A model generated the notes under the pieces. That model was given only the letters and a program-made list of their open reading frames with translations. It ran no database searches and was not told the origin of the DNA. 64,000 bases of DNA from Rhynchopus sp. YZ270_cl-10. Lineage: Eukaryota; Euglenozoa; Diplonemea; Diplonemida; Diplonemidae. The DNA lies in assembly GCA_964035575.1 (NCBI GenBank), contig OZ037931.1:195567-259566 (forward strand), given 5' to 3'. A program made the translations under genes and the position numbers. Shown here in pieces: positions 27,286-36,943 of the stretch (position 1 is the stretch's first letter; each line of letters starts with the position of its first letter).

Positions 27286-29460
27286 ATGGACACCAAACGA
27301 AAGACGTTGTACTGCTTTCTTGCTGCAGGCATTATTTTGGGAATACCTGCGGCTGCAGTCACTGCGACGGGTCGCGTTCATTTGGCGTCTTTGACGGGCC
27401 AGATTATGGCGATCCTTTGTGTTATGACGCTGGTTGCAAGCTTTATGGGGAAAAAGCCGACCGACAATGCTGTGCGTGGGCTGTCTGTTGTTGCGTGCGT
27501 CGCGATTTCCTTGTGCGATATTTACTTTTATTCGTCAGATTTGGAAACGACGTGGCCGCTTTTTGTGTTAATAGTAGATCTAATCTTGGTCATGCGGCTA
27601 GGTGATGAATACGCATTGGCAGTAGTCGTCTTTGTAGTGCTGTGGTTGTTGCTAACGTTGTGCGAAAAGTTGTTTCGCTTTGGGTTATACGACGTCCCCT
27701 TAACGGACTCACAAAGCGTCCGGCACGAAACCATGAGCGGAAAGTTCGGATGCACCGAACTACCCTGCCCTGGAGGGGTGAACAGCGTGGTAACTTACCA
27801 TTTGATCGGCATTTTGGTTTTTGTGGTGGATTTCATTGCTACGAGGGGGTTTTCTAGGAAGGTTTTGGAGGAGCAAGAAGCTATGCGGGGTACCATTCGG
27901 GTGGTACAGGACGTGGCACGGCTGTTATCCTACTACGACGTGGACAACGTCGCAGCCCTGCTTCAAGCAAACAGCACGCTACTTCCAGAAGACATGCACG
28001 CAGCTCTCAAATCCTTAGAACAAAACCTACGTGCCTACCATCCATACCTCCCAGCCACCCTTTTTGGTGCTCTTCACGCTTCTGACCCTACAGAACGACG
28101 TCGCACCATCGCCCCCGGTCTCGAGACAGGCTCGGCAACCATCGCCTTCACCGATATCACCTCCTCCACCTCCCTCTGGGAGCTTGCGCCCGATGCGATG
28201 AAGCGTGCCATGTCCTCCCACAACGAAGTCATCCGGAACACCTCCCAGCTCCACGGTGGGTACGAGGTGAAAACCATAGGGGATGCCTTCATGATTGCCT
28301 TCGATTCTGTCACTTCCGGCGTCGATTTTGCGCTTGAAATTCAAGAACGTCTCTTGAATGTTTCTTGGCCCGAAGATTTGACGGATATTTCATTTTGCAA
28401 ATACGATTCTCACATTTGGGGTGGGCTTACCGTTCGGGTTGGAATTAATAGTGGTGACGTTACCCTTGAAGAGAGTGTGTTAACTGGACGGGTTGACTAT
28501 TTTGGAATGGCAATAAACACCGCATCCCGCCTGGAAAGCATCTGTCCACCAGGCGCTGTGGCCATCACCGCAACACTCTACGATACTATATACTCAGAAT
28601 CCGAGCCTCCCTTTATTGCCTCAAAACCCATGGTCCATATTCTTAAGGGACTGCAAGAAGCTGTTGAAGTCCGGTTTCTTTGGCCTAAATCGTTAGAACG
28701 GAGGCAATATAGTCCTTTACAGGCGAAGAATTCGAAGAGCTTTGTGGACAATGCATCAAGAGAGAGCCCAACGTGTCCATCGTTGATGTCGATGCGGGTG
28801 GGCACGTTTAAGAGATGCGCAAGCTTCCGGTCTGTGCATGCAACGGTAGGGGTGGTTGTATTCAGTGTTGGCATGGTAGAGCAGCGGGGGGCAAATGCGG
28901 AGCTGGAAAAGCAACTCAACAACGCAGTCGAGGACTGTCTGTTCACCCTGAATCGCAGTAATGGAACGCTCCTCACGCTCTTCGGGAGCAACGCATGTGT
29001 CGGGTGGAACCTAGCTACCAGTGTCCCTTCGCACGCAGAGAGCTCCTTCCGTTTCGTGAACACCCTCAAAGCGGAGACGTCTGGATCGGGCTTCGTTTCT
29101 TCGATGGTATTCTATGGGGATGTGGGGTCCAGCCGGCAGCGGTTTGTTACTGTATGTGGTCAGGCGACGGGGCTGGCGTGGACACTCTGCGCGCTTTCAG
29201 TAAAGGAAGCGCTGCCTCTGTACATTGTGCCAGAGGTGGAGAGCTACAGTGGCCTGCCAGTGGCGTTGAAGTGTGTGCTGGCGCGGACGGCGCTGTCTGT
29301 GGATGGATGCTGCGTGCACGCGATCTGCGGGAGAGTGAAGGAGGACGGCGACGATGGTGTGTACGAATACCAAAGCATCGGGCGCTTCACAGAGTCGGTC
29401 ACCATGTGCAGCAGTGTAGGGCAGTTCCGTACTGAACGGAGCAGTTCTCTTCTTTTTTAA
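27286..29460 (+). CDS. Membrane adenylate cyclase (class III) with degenerate second cyclase-like tail
   Basis: 724 residues from the first ATG in the frame. Six hydrophobic segments (about 8-29, 36-55, 62-82, 88-105, 107-128, 166-185) precede a linker helix and a class III nucleotidyl cyclase domain (about 282-470). Visible catalytic residues: first metal Asp in AFTDITSSTS, second metal Asp in VKTIGDAFM, the adenine-selecting Lys in that same motif and Asp in DYFG, and the Asn/Arg transition-state pair in INTASRLES. This set predicts ATP, not GTP, as substrate and allows a homodimeric active site. Residues about 517-700 (VGVVVFSVGMVE, GTLLTLFGSNACVGWNL, GFVSSMVFYGDVGS) look like a second cyclase-fold domain lacking metal Asps, probably regulatory. 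The paralogue at 36944 has the same architecture. Overall makes cAMP at a membrane. Confidence 0.93.
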   Translation: MDTKRKTLYCFLAAGIILGIPAAAVTATGRVHLASLTGQIMAILCVMTLVASFMGKKPTDNAVRGLSVVACVAISLCDIYFYSSDLETTWPLFVLIVDLILVMRLGDEYALAVVVFVVLWLLLTLCEKLFRFGLYDVPLTDSQSVRHETMSGKFGCTELPCPGGVNSVVTYHLIGILVFVVDFIATRGFSRKVLEEQEAMRGTIRVVQDVARLLSYYDVDNVAALLQANSTLLPEDMHAALKSLEQNLRAYHPYLPATLFGALHASDPTERRRTIAPGLETGSATIAFTDITSSTSLWELAPDAMKRAMSSHNEVIRNTSQLHGGYEVKTIGDAFMIAFDSVTSGVDFALEIQERLLNVSWPEDLTDISFCKYDSHIWGGLTVRVGINSGDVTLEESVLTGRVDYFGMAINTASRLESICPPGAVAITATLYDTIYSESEPPFIASKPMVHILKGLQEAVEVRFLWPKSLERRQYSPLQAKNSKSFVDNASRESPTCPSLMSMRVGTFKRCASFRSVHATVGVVVFSVGMVEQRGANAELEKQLNNAVEDCLFTLNRSNGTLLTLFGSNACVGWNLATSVPSHAESSFRFVNTLKAETSGSGFVSSMVFYGDVGSSRQRFVTVCGQATGLAWTLCALSVKEALPLYIVPEVESYSGLPVALKCVLARTALSVDGCCVHAICGRVKEDGDDGVYEYQSIGRFTESVTMCSSVGQFRTERSSSLLF

Positions 29461-29727
29461 AACAAGAGAGCTGCACAAAACCCACCCTATCCCATCTTAC
29501 CCCTTCTTCCAAACCCCAAAAAGGGGCAAAACAGTTTACACTGTTGCGTGGTTGATCAAAAAAATGGCGTTTTTCTTTTATTGTGCAATTATGATGAAAT
29601 CCTTTTAAGAAGTAAATATAAATCCAGCCACAAAATATAGCAGTTCCAATATAAAATTTCACTCAAAAAATGGAAATTCTTTTACTCCTCTTACCTCCTC
29701 CTTCCAGAGCACGCTATATAAAAAAAA

Positions 29728-30339
29728 ATGTCAGTTGTAACACTGAACGGACGTTCCGGGAAGGGACCTGGTGGAGGTGGGGACTTGAAAGGGATTAACA
29801 GCTTGCTGAAGGGGCAGACGGTGGTGGGGGTGGAGGAGGATTTCACCCATGCATGGACCATGCTGGAGCTCGCACCGAGCAAGATGTTTGTTGGGGTCAC
29901 AATGTCGGACCCGGTTAGTTCACAGATGCCGTTGCAGCCTCCGACGATAAAGTCTTTGGAAGGGTACACTATTAATAGGATTCGTGTCAGCAGTGAGCGT
30001 ACTGTGATTCTCGAGACAACGCTAGATGAGAGGAAATATGTAGGCTATGTTGCGATGTCCCGCACCCTGCAGTCCAGCCTTGCCGAACGCATAGCCGCCT
30101 TTCTGCACCCAAAGTTCAGCGTCGCACTCCACCCCATGCTCACTAGAGACGTACCCTACCCTGTTGCCCTAATCTTCCTCTCCTCCCCTACCAGACCTGA
30201 AATAGAAGGGAAGGGCACGTTGTTCCAACCCCAACGCAACCAGTGGTCGCCTATCTGTCCACTTCCCCTGCCCAGACCGATTACCGCGTATGCGCCCCCA
30301 GCGGTGATACAACCTGATAAAAAATGTGCTGTGCAGTAG
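29728..30339 (+). CDS. Hypothetical protein
   Basis: 203 residues from an ATG in an A-rich leader. Starts with a Gly-rich stretch (GKGPGGGGDLKG). The middle (EEDFTHAWTMLELAPSKMFVG, then YTINRIRVSSERTVILETTL) alternates strands and helices like a compact globular domain. The end is Pro-rich (CPLPLPRPITAYAPPAVIQP). No membrane segment or signal peptide. Family not recognised. It lies 267 bp after the cyclase on the same strand, but eukaryotic spacing says little about shared function. Confidence 0.7.
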   Translation: MSVVTLNGRSGKGPGGGGDLKGINSLLKGQTVVGVEEDFTHAWTMLELAPSKMFVGVTMSDPVSSQMPLQPPTIKSLEGYTINRIRVSSERTVILETTLDERKYVGYVAMSRTLQSSLAERIAAFLHPKFSVALHPMLTRDVPYPVALIFLSSPTRPEIEGKGTLFQPQRNQWSPICPLPLPRPITAYAPPAVIQPDKKCAVQ

Positions 30340-31006
30340 GTGGAGGGGGGGGGAGAAGGAGGAGGAAGAGGAGGAGGGGGGTGAGGGGTTTATAGAATTT
30401 TGAGTAAAAAAAAGAAAGGCTGTCAGCCCAGAGTCGATAGGCTCTGACATATTTTATAAACGTAATTCTAAGAAGAATAATGCGTTATTGGCTGTGTATC
30501 AGCACAGCGAGGACTATTTTGTGCTTCACTTTTTTTTTCTCTCTTTCAAAGACTTTGTGTTGTTCTTTCATTGTTGTTGATCTCTATACCTGCCTTTCAT
30601 TGAAAGGATATGTTATAATTACTCTGTGTGTTGTTCTTGCTCTGGAGCGCTACGGTCAGGAAGGGGAGGAGGGTGAAGCAGGAAACACACCGTGCAGGCT
30701 GTGTGCTATTTTTCTATTAGTGTCTGCGTGAAACGGTGAAAAACGTTTTTTTTTTCTGCACTTTCAACTTCTCTTTTCTATACTCCCTTTGTACCTTATC
30801 TCAGTTTTCTAGCTTTCCTATACAAAAACAAATGATGTTTTTTTCTTCGTGAGAGGCTGTCGCAGTACTCAGAAACGAGGAAAGTTCTCAAAATAGAAGT
30901 GCATTTCCTCCCCCTCTCCCTCTCCTCTCCCTCTCTCGCTCTCTCGCTCTTCCCCCCTCCCTTTCCCCCTCTCCTCCTATTTCTATCAAAGGTATTTCCC
31001 TTAAGA
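30340..31006. other. Intergenic region
   Basis: Purine-rich tract (GGAGGA type) just after the previous gene and a TCTC-rich tract (30905-30980) just before the next. No repeat family or gene recognised. Confidence 0.5.
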
Positions 31007-31426
31007 ATGTCAAACGAAGATGAGTGCAAGAAATGCGTGCTTCAAGGGAATAAGGCGTTGGCAAAGCTTTCTGTCGGAGCGTTGGCAGAGCTGAAGTCGC
31101 TTCCTTCACCGCCGATGGACGTGCAGAATGTTGTGCGTGCGTCCATTTGTCTGACCGACGCACCAGACACGTTGCCACCAAGCTGGCTTGCCCTGCAAAA
31201 ATGCTTTGGTGCGTTAGGCGCCTGGGAACGGAAGCTAAAGGCGTACGACCCCGAATCACTCTCGGAGGCCAACTACCAGCGTGTCCTCCAGTGCATCCAC
31301 AACCTCTCCCCAGAAGCAGTTCGCAAACAATGCGCGCCGGCCGGTCAGCTCTGCCTTTGGGTAGCGAGCATCACAAAGCACTACGAGCTGAGGCACAGCC
31401 CCGCCAACTCGGCTGCGGAGTCTTAA
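31007..31426 (+). CDS. Stand-alone dynein-stalk / microtubule-binding-domain-like protein
   Basis: 139 residues from ATG at 31007 (GAATGTC after a pyrimidine-rich leader). The order of motifs matches the tip of the dynein heavy chain stalk: ALAELKSLPSPPMDVQNVV (dynein: LKSxxxPPxxVxxVM), then a helix with W and KCFG, YDPESLSEANYQRVL, and near residues 114-128 QLCLWVASITKHYEL (dynein: LCxWVxAMxxYxxV). In full-length dynein these segments connect the antiparallel coiled coil to the microtubule-binding domain. Here the six AAA modules, tail and most of the coiled coil are absent and the frame closes with TAA right after the second helix. A cytoskeletal microtubule-binding adaptor is a reasonable inference. 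A fragment of a broken dynein gene is unlikely because start, stop and frame are clean. Confidence 0.72.
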   Translation: MSNEDECKKCVLQGNKALAKLSVGALAELKSLPSPPMDVQNVVRASICLTDAPDTLPPSWLALQKCFGALGAWERKLKAYDPESLSEANYQRVLQCIHNLSPEAVRKQCAPAGQLCLWVASITKHYELRHSPANSAAES

Positions 31427-31928
31427 AGATGTGTTGTTCAAAGAGAGTGGAAAGGCAAAAAAATCCAGCATCCGACTCTCATGGTTGTGTTTTGCATTTT
31501 ATCCTTGTCCTTTCCTGCTGGACGTAACCGTTCAGCATAGTCTTGTTTTTCCCCCCGAGGATAACCGCTGTACGCAGGTTTCCTCGTGAACGTTGGTGAA
31601 ATATGTCGATTTCACTCCCTTTTCCCAGTTTATGTCTCTAGGTTGAGTTGGCCACCTAAAAAAAACCCTTCTGTTTTCCTTAAGGGTTGACTGAGTACAA
31701 GGGTGCGGTGGTCAGTACAATGACAACCCAAAGTGATCCTTCACATGCCGTGTTATGCGGCTATCTTCCCTTATTCTGCAGGCGCTGTGGGGGGTTACCC
31801 CCCCTGCCTCTTTGCAAGGTGCTTCCATTTACATCCATTTACCCCTTTTTTACCAAAACGAAACCACCCCCTTTGGGACACCAACGACTTTTTTTTGTAT
31901 TTTCCAAAAGCCACATTTCCTTTTCTTA

Positions 31929-31965
31929 GGTACGCTGTTCACTGTATTTTCAAGCCAACTTTTTT
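31929..31965 (+). repeat. A-family short repeat
   Basis: GGTACGCTGTTCACTGTATT, TTCAAGCCAACTTT; lacks the GAGAGGGCTT block. Ends 60 bp upstream of the PP2A-B55 start codon. Confidence 0.6.
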
Positions 31966-32023
31966 TTTACCTTGCAGACCATACACATTTCTTTCGCTCA
32001 ATGCGATAAAGGGAAAGGGAGAG

Positions 32024-34276
32024 ATGTCCACGAAACGCGGCGTGAAGCCTGTGGGTGGGGGTAGTGGTGGCCCGACTGGGCGGACGACGTCGCCACCTGC
32101 ACCACGACAGAGGGAGCAGATGAAGGCACAACCTGCCTGCGCTTCGGGAACAGCCTCGGTGTCGTCTGTGGGACACCTTGAGGCGAGCCAGATACGGAGC
32201 TTGGTGGACCCGGGGCGATCCTTGCAGCATCAGTCGTACCTCACGCAGACTGAGGTGCCTAAAAACGTCGACCTGCGGATGCACCAGATGATAACAAACG
32301 CAGCGACGAAGGAGCAGTATGAAGCAGGCGCGGACGATCCACCGCCATCCATCTCCTGCATCGCCTTCGATAAGACAGGTGACCACATGGCCTACGGAGA
32401 CCGTGCCGGTCGGTGTTACATCTTCACGCGCAACGGAGGGGGTGGAGGTGATGATTACCAAAATGCCTCAGCAGGGTACACCCTGCTCGATGTGGTCGAA
32501 GCCTACTCCCCGCAGCTGGATACGTTGAATTCGACGCAGATTGAAGCAAAGGTGAATGTGATAAAATTTGTCGATATGGGCAACGGCTCGCTCTTCTTCC
32601 TCACCGCGAACGACAAAAGCGTCAAAATGTGGAAGATCTGGGACAGAACACGGAGCACCCAGGACACAGAGTACGAGCCTATCAACGCGTTGCTTGAGGA
32701 TTGGAAGTCTCTACAGTTTCCTAAGGTGTCTGCTGGAGAGAAACGGACGTGGCACAAGGAGCTGAAGCAGTTTGCCTCCGACCATGAGTATCATATTAAC
32801 AGCGTGAGTGTGAGCAGCAATAAGGAGCACTTTATCAGCAGCGACGACTTGACGGTGCAGATGTGGCATGTAGGGCATCCTGAGCAGAGTTTGCGTGTAT
32901 TGGACAGACGGCCGGACAACATGGAGGACCTTTCCGAGACCATCACGTCGTGCACGTTCCACTCATTCCACCCGCAGGAGCTGTACGTCGCAAACAGCAA
33001 AGGGATCGTCTCCTGTTACGACCTGCGTGTCAACGTATCCTGCAACGACGCTGCCAACACCCTCACCGCACCCCCAGCGTCAGGGCCTAATGTATACCTT
33101 CAGTCAATCCTTGCAGGGATCTCAGACATCAAGTCGTCCCCCTGTGGCAAGTACATCGTAGCGCGGGACTATCTTTCCGTCAAAGTGTGGGACGTGCGCA
33201 AAGGGAATGCCTGTGTAAAGGTATGGCCAGGCAGAGTGAAATAAGAGCTGATTTTTATATGTTTTCACCCCTCCTTTTTTTTCAAAATTACGAACTCCGG
33301 CTGGGGAAATGACATCATCCCTGACAACAAACTTGTAGAAGCCAGCGCAGCTGATGCTGTGCGATAACGAATATGAAAAGGTGACTAAGCACGAGAGGCT
33401 TAGGTTCATCTTATAAACTTTTCTTTTTTTTTTTTTGAGAAAAAGTACCTAACACGACGTCACCAAACAACGTCACCAAACAGGACCTTCATGTTCACGA
33501 CGACGTGCACCCTAGACTCACAGAGCTGTACGAGAACGACTACCTATTCGATAGGTTTGAGGTAGTGACGAACCATTCGGGCAGCGAGATCTACACAGGG
33601 TCATACCGGTCGGAGTTCGTTCAGTTTGATGCGAACAATGGCTCCAAGGTATGTGTAGAATGCTTGCAGTGATTTTCTAGGGGTGCCCATTCGCCCATAG
33701 TAGATCAACAAAAAACCCGAAACCAAAAGAGAATGTGAATGACTGTAATGGCAAATGGAGCTTGGTGGCAACTACACTATTCCAATAATTTTGAAAAAAA
33801 AAATGCAACCAAAAAATATACTCAGCTGTACAACACCGATACGTCGCCCGAGAACCACCCTGTCATTCACGACCCGAAGGGGTCTGGTGCATTGGCCCGC
33901 GGTGAGCCTTACAAGGTATGCCTTTTCCATTTTTATCGTTTAGAAGGATCATGTCATTGAGATGTGCGCAGAGACACATTTATCTTTCAAGTTTCCTTTA
34001 GTTTGCCCCTGTCTTGAAGATGTACGCAATTGAGGCAGGTTTGTATATGTTCTTGACTTATAGTAGCCCGAATATGTTTGGCGTCCAAAAAAGTTGCCAA
34101 AATTGCCCCAAAATCCCCAAATCCGCATTTGGGCTCCAATTTATGGAACACTGTTTCAAAATCCTTCTTTACAGGACGTTGATTTCCAGTGCAAAGTGCT
34201 CAATGTTGCTGCCCACCCTTGCGAGAACGTGCTGGCAGTTGGCTGTGGACACGAGCTCTTCCTTTACTCTTCGTGA
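32024..34276 (+). CDS. PPP2R2: PP2A regulatory subunit B55 (PR55/CDC55 family), four exons
   Basis: Exons 32024-33220, 33484-33648, 33826-33915 and 34175-34276 join in phase 0 at GT-AG introns to a 517-residue WD40 protein. Family signatures in order: ISCIAFDKTGDHMAYGDRAG, EYEPINALLEDWK (B55: HEPEFDYLKSLE region), HEYHINSVSVSSN, FISSDDLTVQMWH, ITSCTFHSFHPQ, LSVKVWDVR, LYENDYLFDRFE, VLNVAAHPCENVLAV. B55 is the substrate-selecting subunit of protein phosphatase 2A, forming a seven-blade propeller on the A scaffold, with roles in mitotic exit and cytoskeletal control. The first 70 residues are a low-complexity extension not in the core family. The reader should use 32024, the first ATG; an in-frame upstream extension covers only repeat DNA. 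Intron 1 contains an E+B repeat, so a retroposon-like copy lies inside a conserved gene. Confidence 0.95.
33289..33425 (+). repeat. E+B repeat inside PP2A-B55 intron 1
   Basis: Near-identical to 7187-7325, same strand as the host gene; coding-like GWGNDIIPDNKL part followed by the perfect CTAAGC/GCTTAG hairpin. Confidence 0.85.
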
Positions 34277-34916
34277 AAAAAAAAGCAACACAAAACAAAG
34301 CAAATGAAGCTTTCTTGCTCACAGTTAGTGGACCATCAGAGGCAATCTGTGAAAAGGGCATCCAACCAGCACCACACTGTTACTTTCTATTAAAAAACGG
34401 GGCACATTACAAAAAAATAAATCTAGCAAAAAAAACTGGGGAGTGGGGTTATTTAGAGTGCAGGTAGCGTACTGCAAAAACATAGGAAAGGCCTTGTGGA
34501 TGGGCAATGGGAGTAGAGGCGCCGGGGTTCCCTTGAGGGAAATTCGTTTTTTTTTTTTTTTTAAATTCCGCAAAACCCGCAAACCAGTGGGTCAGTCGGA
34601 GTTGCCTGCATTAATAACTTCACTTTCTTTTGTTTGTGATGTTTGATGTGACTACAGCCACCACACAGCCTCGTACCTCTAAAGCAAAGCTCTCATTGCC
34701 ACCCCTCCTTTGACTGACGGGGTTATAACCTCGCAGAAACAATCCAAAATAGCTACTATAGAGTGACTTTCACCCCTCCAATCCCACGACGAACGCAAGA
34801 GATTTCCCCCTCCCCAGATTTCCCCCTTTTTTTTCCTCCTTTTTTTTTGTTCTTTCCCCACCTGGCTCGCAGGGACAAGAAAACGGAGAGAAAAAAAAAT
34901 TAGCTGTTCTCCACAC
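34277..34916. other. Intergenic region
   Basis: Contains a GGGTCAGTCGGAGTTGCCTG phrase with TAACTTCACTTTC tail (about 34588-34628) also found at 21240 and 57410; otherwise low-complexity. No gene. Confidence 0.5.
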
Positions 34917-36707
34917 CAGGCTTTGCGCTAACTTCTGTCCTTTGTCCCGGGATTTTTGGATATTTTTGTGGTGCGTTTTTTTTTTGCAAACCGGGGTTTC
35001 CTTAAGAAAACCAGAGAATCTCATATTTCATAGTAAGGGTACTTTAGAGTGTTTTCACACACACATGTGACCCCACCGTGGAGAGCAATCGGCTCGCGCG
35101 ATCAAAAGAACGTAGAGAAGAGGGAAAAGAAAAAAAGAAAAAAGTTGGGTACCGTGCGCCTGCGGCGCTACCTGTTCCTACCCTCCTTTATGTTTAAACA
35201 TGATGTACTTATGTACAGTTCATTTTATTTTGAGTACGACTCCACATCCCCCCTGAGGATGATCTCCCCTCCCTCACGGATAAAGATTGATTAGGACGCC
35301 GTGGGGCACACCCCCTCCGAGGCCATATATAACCGTCCTAGGTTTTCTCACTCTTCTCTGTGGTCACTGAAACCCACAGCCATCACTACGTTACCGATAG
35401 CTTCTTCAGTACGTTGGGTTTTCAGACCTGAAAATAACCCTTGTTTACGAGTATGGGCTCATGTTTTGTCAAATTTTAAGTCGCTTGGTGTGGCTGAAAC
35501 CAGCAAATTTCACTGCTAAAGAACTGCTAACAAACTGCTAAATAATACCCTTTTTTTAGGGGTGGTGTATAAAAACATTTTTTTACCTTGGTTTTTCCAC
35601 TCCCCCTGTTGGCGCGCCTCCACTCTTGCATACCCATGTGTGACCCCACCGTTGAACGCAATCGACTCGCTGAGTCAAAAGAACGCACAGAACGGGGCTG
35701 GAAAAAATCACGAAAAACGCGTACCGTGCGCCTGCGGCGCCCACAAAGTGAGTTTTCCCCCTGAGTATGCTGTGTATACTGTGTATACTGTGTATACTGT
35801 GTATACTGTGTATACTGTGTATACTGTGTATACTGTGTATACTGTGTATACTGTGTATACTGTGTATACTGTGTATACTGTGTATACTGTGGAAATTGAC
35901 CAAAAACGAGAACTTGTTCATTTCGGCGAATTGACCCCACCACTGGCCGGACGGATTCCGGAAATGCAAATGCCGGCGTTAAAAAGCTCACCAACGAAAA
36001 AAAAAATTTTTTTTTCCATCACCCGTGGGGAAAATTTTTTTTATACACCACCCCCCCAAAAATGCATGCTAACAAAGTGCTAACAAACTGCTAAATAATA
36101 CCCTTTTTTTTGGGTTCAGCCACACCATCGCTGCATTTTTGTCCATTTTTCCGTACATCCCCCACCACAATCCGGGATTGGTTCGGAAATGCAACAAAAC
36201 GACCTCTTGGCGGGGAAAAGCCACAGGAAATTTATGCACTTTTTGCAAACAGGGGTTTCCTTACTAAAACCAGAGGAATCTCATCGTTCAGAGTAAGAGT
36301 ACTTTAGAGTGTTTTTGGACACACATGTGACCCCACCGTGGAGAGCAATCGGCTCGCGCGATCAAAAGAAAGCAGAAAAAAGGGAAACATAAAAAGACAA
36401 AAGTTGGGTACCGTGCGCCTGCGGCGCTACCTGTTCCCAGTCAAAACACCACAATTTCATCTGAATTTGGGTTTTCAGACCTGAAAATGCCCCTTGTTTA
36501 AGAGTATGGGTTCATATTTTGTGAAAAGTTAAGTCACTAAAAGTTTGTCCATTTTCCCGAATATGCCCCACCACAGCGCGGGATTGGCTCGGAAATGCCA
36601 CAAAACACTGTTTTTTCACCCCCTGACGCACAACTATTTGAGGTGCGTTTTTTTGGTCCCGAAACACGTTTTTTCAGATTTTTTTCCAAAAGTTAGCGCG
36701 AAGCCTG
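34917..36707. mobile_element. hAT-like non-autonomous element (1,791 bp)
   Basis: Ends CAGGCTTTGCGCTAAC and, inward from the right, CAGGCTTCGCGCTAAC. CTCCACAC is duplicated exactly (34909-34916 and 36708-36715). The interior is a mosaic of internal duplications: a block at 34983-35180 recurs at 36240-36440 (GACCCCACCGTGGAGAGCAA) and a shorter third copy at 35630-35745. Each ends in the hairpin GTGCGCCTGCGGCGC. A TGTATACTG array lies at 35769-35890. Shares interior with 16051-16927. No transposase recognised. Confidence 0.92.
35769..35890 (+). repeat. 9-bp minisatellite (TGTATACTG)n
   Basis: About 13-14 perfect units inside the hAT element. The unit is a multiple of three with no stop, so both strands stay open (YTV / HSI-type peptides); not a gene. 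Confidence 0.95.
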
Positions 36708-36943
36708 CTCCACACCCTTTCCCCTGACAAAAATAGTAGATATCGACAAAAAAATGTCGGGAAGAAGAAAAAAAAAAACGGTATTTTATTACAACCCCCT
36801 CCCTCTCCTTCTTCTCCTTCTCCTTCTCCTTCTCTCTCATGCAACGAGCTCGACTGCACATAGGTTTTCTCTCTTATTTGACGATCTGATTGAACACCAC
36901 CACCATCCCCATTAACAACCACCACCACCCCTCCCTTCAGCAG

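Noticed and set aside
31733-32023. Upstream in-frame extension of PP2A-B55
   Set aside because: Covers low-complexity and A-repeat DNA; the first convincing ATG is 32024.
35527-36083. Open frames over 35.5-36.1 kb on both strands (YTV/HSI peptide repeats)
   Set aside because: Caused by the 9-bp TGTATACTG minisatellite inside a hAT element; no protein-like sequence outside it.
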